Of a DNA stretch of 64,000 nucleotides, positions 7,869 through 16,313 are shown in pieces (position 1 is the stretch's first letter; every line of letters begins with the position of its first letter). Where the stretch lies: NCBI GenBank assembly GCA_947624445.1, contig CANQKF010000001.1:89204-153203 (forward strand), given 5' to 3'. A model generated the notes under the pieces. That model saw only the letters and a program-made list of their open reading frames with translations. It did not search any database and was not told the origin of the DNA. Position numbers and translations under genes: made by a program. Source of the stretch: an uncultured Clostridia bacterium (GTDB taxonomy: Bacteria; Bacillota; Clostridia; Christensenellales; Borkfalkiaceae).

Positions 7869-8339
7869 TTATGTCGTTATCGGTTTTGCGTCCTCCTCGA
7901 TGGGCGGACAGTGGATCCGTATGATGCGCGGCATGCACTCGCGGATGACGCGCAGCGTCGCGCGGTAGACGTCGATGCCCTGCCCGTAGGGATCGGGGAT
8001 CTCCGCGCCGCCCGCCGCCTTGAACGTCGTCACGTTGGGAAAGGCGGAGAGCTCGTCTGCGATCGCCTGCGTCATGCAGATGACGACTGAGGCCTCCGCG
8101 ATCATCTTCTCGGTGACGCGGCGGGAGGCGAACGTCTTGGAAAACGGGATCTTCGCCTCGGTGAGCGCCTGGCGGCTCTCCGCCGTCATCGGGCTGCCCT
8201 CATGCGCGCGGATGCCCGCGGAACGCACGTTGTACCACGAGATCTTCTGCTTTTTGAGCGCGTGTTTCAGGACCGCCTCCGCCATGGGAGAGCGGCAAGT
8301 GTTTCCCGTACATACAAATAAGATCTTCTTATGTTTCAT
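7869..8339 (-). CDS. ywlE: Low-molecular-weight protein phosphatase, probable arginine phosphatase YwlE
   Basis: 156 aa with the P-loop CTGNTCRSPM at residues 10-19 and the general-acid loop IPDPYGQ. The Thr after Asn in the P-loop is the residue that in Bacillus YwlE favours phosphoarginine over phosphotyrosine, so protein-arginine phosphatase activity (opposing McsB) is more likely than tyrosine phosphatase activity. No McsB is in this window. The start overlaps tsaC by 11 bp, implying coupled translation. Confidence 0.88.
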   Translation of the reverse strand: MKHKKILFVCTGNTCRSPMAEAVLKHALKKQKISWYNVRSAGIRAHEGSPMTAESRQALTEAKIPFSKTFASRRVTEKMIAEASVVICMTQAIADELSAFPNVTTFKAAGGAEIPDPYGQGIDVYRATLRVIRECMPRIIRIHCPPIEEDAKPITT

Positions 8340-9327
8340 GGTCCCCTCCGAAGGCGCGGAGCATTCTGTTCATGACGCCCGCCATCACGCCGCCGCGCAC
8401 GCGCGGTTCGATCCCGATGAGCAGCGTCGCCGCGGTCTCCGCTCTGCGGAGAAGCGCATAGAGCCGCTGCGCCATCTCTTCGCCCGTGCCGCCGAGATCG
8501 AGCGCCGCCCGCCCGCCGAGCGCCGCGATCGCGCCGCTCTCGCACAGGATGCAGGGCGCGCCGCCCCGCGCTTTTTCGCGGTCGTAGATCGCGTTCGCCT
8601 CCTCCGCGCTGCGGCAAAACGCCGTCTCGCAGCGCGGCGAATAGTGTTTATACGCCATGCCCGGGCTCTTGGGCCTTTCGCCCTCTTTGCGGCGATAAAT
8701 GCCGCAATCGCCCGCGACGGAGGCGATCATCTCCCGCGTGACGAGCCCTTCGCGCAAAATTTGCGGGATCTCCCCCGTGCAGTCCAAAACGGTGCTCTCA
8801 ATGCCGCCCGAGCAGGCGCCGCCATCCAAAATGAGCGGGATCCTGCCGTGGAAATCGTCGTAGACGTGTTGGGCGGTGACGGGCGAGACGTGCTTGGAAA
8901 GGTTCGCGCTCGGCGCGGCGACGGGAAGATCGGCCGCCCGCAAAAACGCCTGCGCGACGGGCGACGACGGCACGCGGATCGCGAGCGTGTTGAGCCCGCA
9001 GGAGACGTATTTTGAGACTTTGCCCGTCGAGGGATAGACCATCGTGAGCGGCCCCGGCAAAAACGCCGCGCGGAGCGCCGCCGCATAGGGCGGTTCGCCG
9101 TCGATGAGCGGCGCGATGTCGTAGTCCCCGTGCACGTGCACGATGAGCGGATTATCGGCGGGGCGCCCTTTCAGGGCGAACACTTTGAGGACGGCTTCGT
9201 CGTCGAAGGCGTTGGCGCCCAGGCCGTACACCGTCTCCGTGTGGAAGGCGACGACCTCCCCCGCTTTGAGGAACGCCGCGGCTTCGTCGAACCGGCCGCG
9301 CGTCCGCCCGAGGATCCTGGTTTCCAT
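8329..9327 (-). CDS. tsaC: L-threonylcarbamoyladenylate synthase (Sua5/TsaC type)
   Basis: Makes threonylcarbamoyl-AMP, the precursor of the t6A37 modification of ANN-decoding tRNAs. 332 aa: an N-terminal YrdC domain (KAGEVVAFHTETVYGLG, KGRPADNPLIVH, APSANLS) and a C-terminal Sua5 domain starting after a linker (SPGMAYKHYSP), the long form. The track ORF extends too far upstream; the ATG at 9327 begins METRILG and lies 2 nt after the dnaB stop. Confidence 0.93.
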   Translation of the reverse strand: METRILGRTRGRFDEAAAFLKAGEVVAFHTETVYGLGANAFDDEAVLKVFALKGRPADNPLIVHVHGDYDIAPLIDGEPPYAAALRAAFLPGPLTMVYPSTGKVSKYVSCGLNTLAIRVPSSPVAQAFLRAADLPVAAPSANLSKHVSPVTAQHVYDDFHGRIPLILDGGACSGGIESTVLDCTGEIPQILREGLVTREMIASVAGDCGIYRRKEGERPKSPGMAYKHYSPRCETAFCRSAEEANAIYDREKARGGAPCILCESGAIAALGGRAALDLGGTGEEMAQRLYALLRRAETAATLLIGIEPRVRGGVMAGVMNRMLRAFGGDHET

Positions 9328-9329
9328 CG

Positions 9330-10763
9330 TCAGTCTCCGAAGTCGTCCATCGGGGGAAGATCTTCGTCGGCGGGCGCGGAGAGCCCCTTGCGGGAGTAGT
9401 TCGGCTCTTCGTCGGGACGGCCTTGGTCCTCGACGTCGATGAACTTGGTCGTCTCGCCGATGAAACGGAGCGGAATGCGCCCCAGAGAGCCGTTTCTGTG
9501 CTTGGCGATGACAATCTCCGCGGCGCCCTTGACGATGTTCCCCTTCGCGAGCTCCTCTTGCGTCGCGGTGACGTCGGGGCGGTTGATGAACATGACGATA
9601 TCCGCGTCCTGCTCGATCGCGCCCGATTCGCGGAGGTCGGAGAGCTGGGGCTCCTTCGTCTGGATGCGGCGGAGCTGGGAGAGCGCGATCACGGGCACAT
9701 CGAGTTCCTTTGCCATGATCTTGAGCGAACGCGTGATCGCGGCGATCTCCTGCGTGCGGTTGAAGTCGTTGCCCGAGCTCTTGGTCTCCCCGCCCATGAG
9801 CTGGATATAGTCGATCATGACGAGATCGAGCCCGCCCTGCGCGGCGGAGAGCCGCCTGCACTTGGAGAGCATCTCCGCGGGCGTGATGCTCGAGGAGTCG
9901 TCGATGAAGATCTTGCTCTGCTTGATCTTATCGCTCGCGATCCAGAGATTCTTCCACTCCCGCTGCACGAGCTTGCCCGAGAGCGCCTTCTCCATGCTCG
10001 CGTCGGCATGTGCGCACAGGAGGCGCTGCACGATCTCCGTGCGCGGCATTTCGAGGGAGAATACCGCCGCCGTCTTGCCCTTCACGAGGCAGGCGTACTC
10101 GACGATGTTCATCGCGAGCGACGTCTTTCCCATGCCGGGGCGGGCGGCGATGATCACGAGGCTCCCCTTTTGCAGGCCGTGCGTGATCTGGTCGAGGCGC
10201 GTAAAGCCCGTCTCCAACCCGCGGTAGGCGTTGGGATCCGCCTGGATCCCCTCGAATTTTTCGAGGACTTTCTGCACGACGCCGCCGTCGGAGAGCCCCT
10301 CGAGGGTGTTGCCGTCCTCCGACTTGGAGATATCGTAGACGAGCTTTTCCGCAAAGGCGATCGCCTCGCGCTCCTCGTAGCCCTTCTGGCAGTTCTCGAC
10401 GATATCGCGGGAGGCGCGGATGAGCGCGCGGTTGACGCTGTCCCTGCGCACGATCGCAAGATATTGCTTGTAATTCGCCGCGGAAGGCGTGTTTTCGGCG
10501 AGCTCGGTGACGGCTTGCAGGCCGCCCGCCCGCTCCAGCGTGCCGTCGCGGTCGAGCTGGTCGGTGAGCGTGACGACGTCCACCGTCCTGTGCGCCGCGA
10601 AGATCTTCTTCATCGCGACGAGCATGAGGCGGTGCGCTTCCTGGTAGAAATCCTCCTCGCGGAGGCTCTCGAGAATGTCCGTCTGGACGCCCTCATCGAG
10701 GATGAGGCACCCCAAAAGTGCGGATTCGGCGTCGAGATTGTGCGGCATCTGATTGTTCGGCAT
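9330..10763 (-). CDS. dnaB: Replicative DNA helicase DnaB
   Basis: Hexameric 5'-3' helicase of the replisome, named dnaC in Bacillus. 477 aa: an N-terminal primase-interacting domain (about 8-110, PHNLDAESALLG), a linker, and a RecA-like domain with Walker A ARPGMGKTSLAM, Walker B LVMIDYIQLM and SQLRR. It heads the tsaC-ywlE-rpiB group. Its loader is not obvious in the window, although a DnaD-like protein is encoded at 21.9 kb. Confidence 0.97.
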   Translation of the reverse strand: MPNNQMPHNLDAESALLGCLILDEGVQTDILESLREEDFYQEAHRLMLVAMKKIFAAHRTVDVVTLTDQLDRDGTLERAGGLQAVTELAENTPSAANYKQYLAIVRRDSVNRALIRASRDIVENCQKGYEEREAIAFAEKLVYDISKSEDGNTLEGLSDGGVVQKVLEKFEGIQADPNAYRGLETGFTRLDQITHGLQKGSLVIIAARPGMGKTSLAMNIVEYACLVKGKTAAVFSLEMPRTEIVQRLLCAHADASMEKALSGKLVQREWKNLWIASDKIKQSKIFIDDSSSITPAEMLSKCRRLSAAQGGLDLVMIDYIQLMGGETKSSGNDFNRTQEIAAITRSLKIMAKELDVPVIALSQLRRIQTKEPQLSDLRESGAIEQDADIVMFINRPDVTATQEELAKGNIVKGAAEIVIAKHRNGSLGRIPLRFIGETTKFIDVEDQGRPDEEPNYSRKGLSAPADEDLPPMDDFGD

Positions 10764-10780
10764 AATATTTTTTCCTTGGC

Positions 10781-12553
10781 TTACTTGCCGAGCGCTTCGA
10801 ATGCATCGAGCGCGGCCTCGAATTCGTGCATTGCGGCCTCGAAGGGCGTCTTTTGGGTGAGATCGGCGCCCGCGAGTTTGAGCAGAGAGACGGGATCCGT
10901 GGAACTCCCGCCCTTTAAGAAGTTTTTATACTGTTCCACGGCGGGCGCGCCCTCCTTCATGATGCGGTCCACGATGCAGAGCGCCGCCGTGATGCCCGTC
11001 GCGTATTTGTAGACGTAGAACGAGGTATAGAAGTGCGGGATGCGCGCCCATTCGATGGCGATGTTGTCGTCGTGGACGATCGCGGGGCCGTAGTATGCCG
11101 CGTTGAGCTCCCTGTAAAGTTCGGAGAGATTGTCCTTGTTGAGCGGCTCTCCCGCCTCCGCCATCGCATGCGCCTTCTCCTCGAATTCCGCGAATTGGGT
11201 CTGGCGGAAGAGCGTCGTGCGGATCATGTCCATGAAGTAGTTGAGCAGATACTTTTTGAGCTTCTCGTCCGTCGTCGTTTTCAGCAGATATTTGAGCAGA
11301 AGCACCTCATTGACCGTGCTCGCGACCTCGGCGACGAAGATCTTATAGTCCGCCTTGGCGCGCGGCTGGTTGGCGTTGGAATAGTAGGTGTGCAGGGAAT
11401 GCCCCATCTCGTGCGCGATCGTGAATACGTCGTGCGTGGTCTTTTGGTAGTTCAGGAGCACGAACGGATGCATCCCGTAGATACCGCTCGAATAGGCGCC
11501 GCTGCGCTTACCCTCGTTCTCGCAGACGTCGATCCAGCCCTCGTCGCGCCCCTTCTTGAAGAGCCCGAGGTACTCTTCGCCGAGCGGCGCGAGCCCCTTG
11601 AGGCAGAGGTCGTAGGCCTCCTCGTAGGAGAGCTTGAGCTCGGCGTCCTCGACGAGCGAGGGATAGATATCGTACATATATTGGGTCTCGTAGCCCATGA
11701 CCTGTTTGCGGAGCGCGATATAGCGGTGCATGAGGGGCGCCGCCGCGTGCACGCAGTCCACGAGATTGCGGTAGACGGAGACGTCGACGTCCTCTTCGAA
11801 CAACGCCATTTGCAGGCAGGAATCGTAGCCGCGGGTCTTGCAATAGAAGATATCCTTCTGCACGTTGCCGAAGTAGGTCGTCGCGATGGTGCCGAGCAGT
11901 TTGCGGTATGCGCCGTAGTAGAGTTCGTATGCCTCCTTGCGCTTCTCTCTCTCTTTTCCGCTCATGATGACGGAATACAGCCCGTGCGAGAGCTTGACCT
12001 TTTCCCCCTGATATTCGATCTCGGGGAAGTCCGTTTCGGCGTTGTCAATCATCATAAAGACGAGACTTGCCGTCGTGAGCGGTTCGCTCGCCTGCGCCAG
12101 GATGACCTCCTCCCGCTCCGAGAGGGTATATTTCTTGCTCGCCTTGACGCGGGAAAGACGGTAGTCGTAGGCGCGGAAGCGGGGATCGGCGAGATAGCCG
12201 TCGAGCACTTCGTCGGGAAGGGCGGTGAGCTCGGGCGTGACGAACGCCGTCTCCGCGTCGATACGGGTGAAAAACGCGTATATTTTGGACATATACGAGC
12301 TATATTTCGTCACGCGGACGTCCTCATCCCGCTTCAGGTGCGCATAGAGATAGAGCCGCATCGCCTCCGCCGAGAGCGCTTCGTCCGCCGCAAAGAAGGC
12401 GAGCAGCCCCTCCGCCGTGCCCAGCGTGCCGCGGTATTGCGCGAACCCGAGCTTGCCTTCGAGGGCGGAGAACGCCGCCTCCCACGCCTCGTCCGACGGG
12501 AAAATATCCGTCACTTTCCATTTGTATTTTTCGGGAATTTCCGATCTTTGCAT
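10781..12553 (-). CDS. pepF: Oligoendopeptidase F (M3B metallopeptidase)
   Basis: Cytosolic zinc endopeptidase that trims oligopeptides. 590 aa, typical for PepF. The zinc-binding IAHEMGHSLH motif is near residue 385, followed by the glutamate-containing region VAEVASTVNEVLL. The ATG has a clear AAGGAGGAG site. It lies in the long minus-strand run between the UPF0210 gene and dnaB; no functional link is obvious. Confidence 0.95.
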   Translation of the reverse strand: MQRSEIPEKYKWKVTDIFPSDEAWEAAFSALEGKLGFAQYRGTLGTAEGLLAFFAADEALSAEAMRLYLYAHLKRDEDVRVTKYSSYMSKIYAFFTRIDAETAFVTPELTALPDEVLDGYLADPRFRAYDYRLSRVKASKKYTLSEREEVILAQASEPLTTASLVFMMIDNAETDFPEIEYQGEKVKLSHGLYSVIMSGKEREKRKEAYELYYGAYRKLLGTIATTYFGNVQKDIFYCKTRGYDSCLQMALFEEDVDVSVYRNLVDCVHAAAPLMHRYIALRKQVMGYETQYMYDIYPSLVEDAELKLSYEEAYDLCLKGLAPLGEEYLGLFKKGRDEGWIDVCENEGKRSGAYSSGIYGMHPFVLLNYQKTTHDVFTIAHEMGHSLHTYYSNANQPRAKADYKIFVAEVASTVNEVLLLKYLLKTTTDEKLKKYLLNYFMDMIRTTLFRQTQFAEFEEKAHAMAEAGEPLNKDNLSELYRELNAAYYGPAIVHDDNIAIEWARIPHFYTSFYVYKYATGITAALCIVDRIMKEGAPAVEQYKNFLKGGSSTDPVSLLKLAGADLTQKTPFEAAMHEFEAALDAFEALGK

Positions 12554-12565
12554 CCTTTCTCCTCC

Positions 12566-13921
12566 TTAATTTTTGAAACTGTGGATGGGCGCAGGGATCA
12601 GCCCGCCCCTTCCGATGAACTTGCTTGCGTCGCCGCTATGTACGGGCAGGATAGGCGCCCGACCCAATAGCCCGCCGAATTCGACCGTCTCGCCGACCCC
12701 CTTCCCAGGCACGGGAATGACGCGCACCGCCGTCGTCTTGTTGTTGATCATGCCGATCGCGGCTTCGTCGGCGATCATGGCGGCGATCGTCGTCGCGGGG
12801 GTATCGCCCGGGATCGCGATCATATCCAATCCCACCGAGCAGACGGAAGTCATCGCCTCGAGCTTTTCGAGGGAGATCTTGCCGCTCTCGGCCGCCTCGA
12901 TCATGCCGATATCTTCCGAGACGGGGATGAACGCCCCCGAGAGCCCGCCGACGCGGGAGGACGCCATCACGCCCCCCTTCTTCACGGCGTCGTTGAGCAT
13001 GGCGAGGGCGGCCGTCGTGCCGTGGCAGCCGACGACGGAGAGCCCGAGCTCCTCGAGGATATGCGCCACGCTGTCGCCGCGGGCGGGCGTCGGCGCGAGC
13101 GAGAGATCGACGATGCCAAACCGCGCCCCCAGCCGCTCTGCCGCCTCACGGGCGATGAGCTGCCCCGCGCGGGTGATCTTGAACGCCGTGCGCTTGATGA
13201 CTTCGGCGGCGTCGGTGAGGTCGGCGTCGGGGCAGTAGGAGAGCGCGTGCTGCACGACGCCCGGGCCCGAAACGCCGACGTTGATGACCGTATCCGCCTC
13301 GCCGACGCCGTGGAACGCCCCCGCCATGAAGGGATTATCCTCCACCGCGTTGCAAAACACGACGAGCTTGGCGCAGCCGATTCCGCATGCGGCGCCCGTG
13401 CGCTCGGCCGTCTCTTTGATGAGCTCCCCCATCTTGCGGACGGCGTCGATATTGATGCCCGAGCGGGAAGAGCCGACATTGACGGAGGCGCAGAGCCGCT
13501 CCGTCCCCGCGAGGACCTCGGGGATCGTGGCGAGGAAGGCGGCTTCGTAGTCCGCCGTCCCCTTGTGCACGAGGGCGGAATAGCCGCCCAAAAAGTCGAT
13601 CCCGAGCGCGTGCGCCGCTCTGTCGAGCGCCTGCCCGACAAGCGCGCTCTCCTGCGGGAACGCCGCCGTCACGAGGGAGACGGGCGTCACCGAGACGCGC
13701 TTGTTGACGATGGGAATGCCGTATTCCCGCGAGAGCGCCAAGACGGTGGGCACGAGCCCCTCCGCCTGCCGCATGACGCGGTCGTAGACGGCACGCGCCG
13801 TCGCCTTCGCATCCGCGCGGATGCACGGAAGGAGCGAAACGCCCATCGTGACCGTGCGGATATCGAGATGTTCCTTTTCCACCATTTCGATGGTTTCCAG
13901 CACCTGGTTCTCGTTCAGCAT
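12566..13921 (-). CDS. PFL-like UPF0210 family protein
   Basis: 451 aa, matching the conserved UPF0210/DUF711 family, remotely related to glycyl-radical enzymes (the PFL label), though no glycyl-radical motif is present. Segments such as [35 protein letters not shown] and [11 protein letters not shown] are characteristic. The ATG at 13921 ([10 protein letters not shown]) is used rather than the fused track ORF. It is preceded 8 nt upstream by its usual partner, a stand-alone ACT-domain gene. The biochemical role is unknown. Confidence 0.9.
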   Translation of the reverse strand: MLNENQVLETIEMVEKEHLDIRTVTMGVSLLPCIRADAKATARAVYDRVMRQAEGLVPTVLALSREYGIPIVNKRVSVTPVSLVTAAFPQESALVGQALDRAAHALGIDFLGGYSALVHKGTADYEAAFLATIPEVLAGTERLCASVNVGSSRSGINIDAVRKMGELIKETAERTGAACGIGCAKLVVFCNAVEDNPFMAGAFHGVGEADTVINVGVSGPGVVQHALSYCPDADLTDAAEVIKRTAFKITRAGQLIAREAAERLGARFGIVDLSLAPTPARGDSVAHILEELGLSVVGCHGTTAALAMLNDAVKKGGVMASSRVGGLSGAFIPVSEDIGMIEAAESGKISLEKLEAMTSVCSVGLDMIAIPGDTPATTIAAMIADEAAIGMINNKTTAVRVIPVPGKGVGETVEFGGLLGRAPILPVHSGDASKFIGRGGLIPAPIHSFKN

Positions 13922-13929
13922 CGTCCGCC

Positions 13930-14199
13930 TCAAATGGTGTGCATGGCGTCGAAGATCGCCGCGTGTTGCAGGCGGATGTTCATGCCGATCTCCCGCCCGA
14001 GCGAAGCGATCTTCTCGCAGAGTTCGGAAAAGGTCTCCCCTCCCTCCGCGATGTTCACCATCATGATCATCGCGAATTGGTCCCCCAAAATCGTTTGGGA
14101 GACGTCCTCGATGTTGGCGCCGTGTTCGGCGAGAAAGCCGCTCACGGAGGCGATGACGCCCTTCCGATCTGTTCCCGTGACTGTTACGACCGCGCGCAT
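13930..14199 (-). CDS. ACT-domain protein (UPF0237 family)
   Basis: 89 aa consisting of one ACT fold: [20 protein letters not shown], then [11 protein letters not shown], then [12 protein letters not shown] domains bind amino acids and regulate partners. The pair ACT plus UPF0210 is strongly conserved across Firmicutes and archaea, suggesting a regulator with its target. AGGAGG precedes the ATG. Confidence 0.9.
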   Translation of the reverse strand: MRAVVTVTGTDRKGVIASVSGFLAEHGANIEDVSQTILGDQFAMIMMVNIAEGGETFSELCEKIASLGREIGMNIRLQHAAIFDAMHTI

Positions 14200-14208
14200 A
14201 CCGCCTCC

Positions 14209-14724
14209 TCAATCCGCAAGCAATTCATATTCGATGAGCAGGTTCCCCTGCGAAATGATGCGCACCCACTGCCCCTTTTCGAAGGGCGGGAAATCCTTTT
14301 CCCCGTCCACGAAGATGCGGCGCTTCAAAACGTCGTCCCGCTTGATGTTGGAGACGAAGAATACGGCGACGTTGACGTCCACGCCGTCCTGCGTCACCCA
14401 ATCGTCGACCTCCTCGAAGGGCATCTCCGCGCTCTCTTTGAGCCCGACGGAGATATATTTGAGCATCTTGCAATAGCAGTTGGAGCGCTTGAATTTGATG
14501 CCCATGAAGAGAAAGCAGAAGATCACATAGAGGGACGGGATCACGCAGGCGATCGCCGTGACCCACCACCTGTCTCCGCTCTTATAGGGCAATTCCACGT
14601 AGAATACGATCGTGGCGATCAGCGCGGCGAGCATGACCGCCGTCACCGCAAAGAACACGGCGAGCAGTTTGCGCCGCTGGAGATAGGCATCCCAATAGTC
14701 CTCGTCCCGATAGAGTTTGACCAT
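14209..14724 (-). CDS. Hypothetical membrane protein, two TM segments (171 aa)
   Basis: Not recognised. The ATG at 14724 ([11 protein letters not shown]) follows GGGGGAAAG and is preferred over the track start. Residues about 20-45 and 56-80 are hydrophobic membrane segments; the remaining 90 residues look like a cytoplasmic beta-rich domain ([26 protein letters not shown]). Only 9-11 nt separate it from degV and the ACT gene. No role is proposed. Confidence 0.7.
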   Translation of the reverse strand: MVKLYRDEDYWDAYLQRRKLLAVFFAVTAVMLAALIATIVFYVELPYKSGDRWWVTAIACVIPSLYVIFCFLFMGIKFKRSNCYCKMLKYISVGLKESAEMPFEEVDDWVTQDGVDVNVAVFFVSNIKRDDVLKRRIFVDGEKDFPPFEKGQWVRIISQGNLLIEYELLAD

Positions 14725-14735
14725 CTTTCCCCCGT

Positions 14736-15581
14736 TTACTCCGCGATGAAGAGCACGCCGAGCGTGTTCCTGCCGCAATGCCCCGTGATGACGGAGCCCG
14801 CGACCGTCTCGAGCACTTCGCGGAACGAGAACGTCGCGGCGACTTTCCGCTTGGCGAATTCCACGAGCTCGGGGTCCGCCGTGCTGTGCGTGATGAAGCA
14901 GCGGGCGCGGTCGTACTTCGGATATTTCTCCGCGAGCCCGTCGATGTACTTATCGATGCACTTCTGCATATTGCCGCGGTACTTTGTGGCGGCGATGAGC
15001 TGGCCGTCCTCCATCTCGATGAGCGGGTGGACTTTGAGGATGTTCGCGGCGTACATCGACATCCGCGAGCATCGCCCGCCCTTGTAGAGATAGTCGAGGC
15101 GGTCGGGAATGAAGGAAGTGTTGGTCTTATCCCGCAAAGCGTTCACGGTCTCGAAGATCTCCTCCGCGCTCTTGCCCTCTGCGGCAAGGTCCGAAGCCTT
15201 CATCACGAGCAATCCTTGCCCCGAGGAGAGCGCCTTGGTATCCACGACAAAGACTTTCCCGCCGAACTTCTTCGCCGCCTCGGCGGCATATTGGTAGGAG
15301 GACGAGGACTTTGCCGAGATATCGAAGTGGATGACCGTCTTGCCCTGCTCCACATAGCCGCGGAAGAATTCCTCGTATTCGCCGATGCTCGGCGCCGCCG
15401 TCTTGGGCAGCTCCCCCGTGCGCTCCACATAGGCAAAGATGTCCTTGGGCTCGATATCCACGCCGTCGCGGAAGGTGTCCTTCCCGAGTATCACGGAAAG
15501 CGGCATGATCCCCACGTTGCGCTGTACGCCGTATACGCCGAGATCGCAAGTGCTGTCTGCAGTAAGTTGAATGTAACTCAT
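14736..15581 (-). CDS. DegV family fatty-acid-binding protein (copy 1)
   Basis: 281 aa, two-domain DegV fold. DegV/FakB proteins hold a fatty acid and present it to the kinase FakA. Characteristic parts are LTADSTCDL at the N-terminus, KTAAPSIGEYEEFF, and the lipid-contacting region around RLDYLYKGGRCSR and HCGRNTLGVLF. No FakA-type kinase is in the window. A second, divergent DegV is at 53.9 kb, probably with a different acyl preference. Confidence 0.92.
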   Translation of the reverse strand: MSYIQLTADSTCDLGVYGVQRNVGIMPLSVILGKDTFRDGVDIEPKDIFAYVERTGELPKTAAPSIGEYEEFFRGYVEQGKTVIHFDISAKSSSSYQYAAEAAKKFGGKVFVVDTKALSSGQGLLVMKASDLAAEGKSAEEIFETVNALRDKTNTSFIPDRLDYLYKGGRCSRMSMYAANILKVHPLIEMEDGQLIAATKYRGNMQKCIDKYIDGLAEKYPKYDRARCFITHSTADPELVEFAKRKVAATFSFREVLETVAGSVITGHCGRNTLGVLFIAE

Positions 15582-15608
15582 ATGATCCTCCGATCGGTTT
15601 TTCGAATT

Positions 15609-16313
15609 TTAAGCGAGATGGAACGCATAATACGCGTTGAGGCGGAAGCGTTCCCACGCGGAGATCAGGCGCTTGCATTTCAGCGCCCAGCCGGGCACGA
15701 CGCCGATAACGTCGTCGAGGTGCAGGCACTCCGTGCGCATGATGCGGGAATCGGCGCTGTTTGTGCGGTTATCGCCCATCACGAACATTTCGCCCTTGCC
15801 GAGCACATGCTCCTCGAAGTCCCCCGTGGAGGTCTCTTCGGGCAAATACGGCTCCTCGAGCGGAACGTAGCCGCTTCCGCGGTCCAGCCAGACGACGCCC
15901 TCTTCGCATTTGATGCGGTCGCCCTCCACGGCGATGATGCGCTTTATGATCGTCTCCCCTTTCCGTATGGAAGGGAAGCTCTCGTAGCCGTCGACGTTGA
16001 TGATGACGATGTCTCCCCGCCCCGCATCGGCGTAGCGGTCCGCATAGACGAAATCGCCGCCCGTGTAGTCGCCGCCCTCCTTCTCGCCGCCGTAGAGCGT
16101 ATCGTACATCGAGGGCCCCTTGATCTGCACGGCGAAATAGCGCGCGCTGAAATAGATCTGCCCCGCCGTGAACACCAGAATAAACGAGAGCAGAACGAGC
16201 AAAAAGCGCAAAAGACCTTCAAAAGTCCCCGATTCGGTCCCGAGAAAGTCCGGTCTGCGCCTGTGTGCCTTTCCCCGTTTCGGGGGAACGTTTGGATCAA
16301 AGCCAGAGTACAT
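15609..16313 (-). CDS. lepB: Type I signal peptidase
   Basis: Membrane serine protease that removes signal peptides from Sec-exported proteins. 234 aa with a basic N-terminus, one membrane anchor (about 33-55) and an extracytoplasmic catalytic domain. The nucleophile Ser is in KGPSMYDTL, the general-base Lys in IIKRIIAVEGD, and the conserved MGDNRTNSADSR box is near 180. The start overlaps the preceding hydrolase-like gene by 17 bp and no strong Shine-Dalgarno is seen, so translation is probably coupled. Confidence 0.95.
   Translation of the reverse strand: MYSGFDPNVPPKRGKAHRRRPDFLGTESGTFEGLLRFLLVLLSFILVFTAGQIYFSARYFAVQIKGPSMYDTLYGGEKEGGDYTGGDFVYADRYADAGRGDIVIINVDGYESFPSIRKGETIIKRIIAVEGDRIKCEEGVVWLDRGSGYVPLEEPYLPEETSTGDFEEHVLGKGEMFVMGDNRTNSADSRIMRTECLHLDDVIGVVPGWALKCKRLISAWERFRLNAYYAFHLA

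Noticed and set aside
8329-9861. 510-aa ORF in the track
   Set aside because: Its first 178 residues are a low-complexity shadow of dnaB; only the part from 9327 (TsaC) is real.
12566-14212. 548-aa ORF joining the ACT gene region to UPF0210
   Set aside because: The upstream part is the ACT gene read in another frame; UPF0210 has its own ATG at 13921 and normal length.
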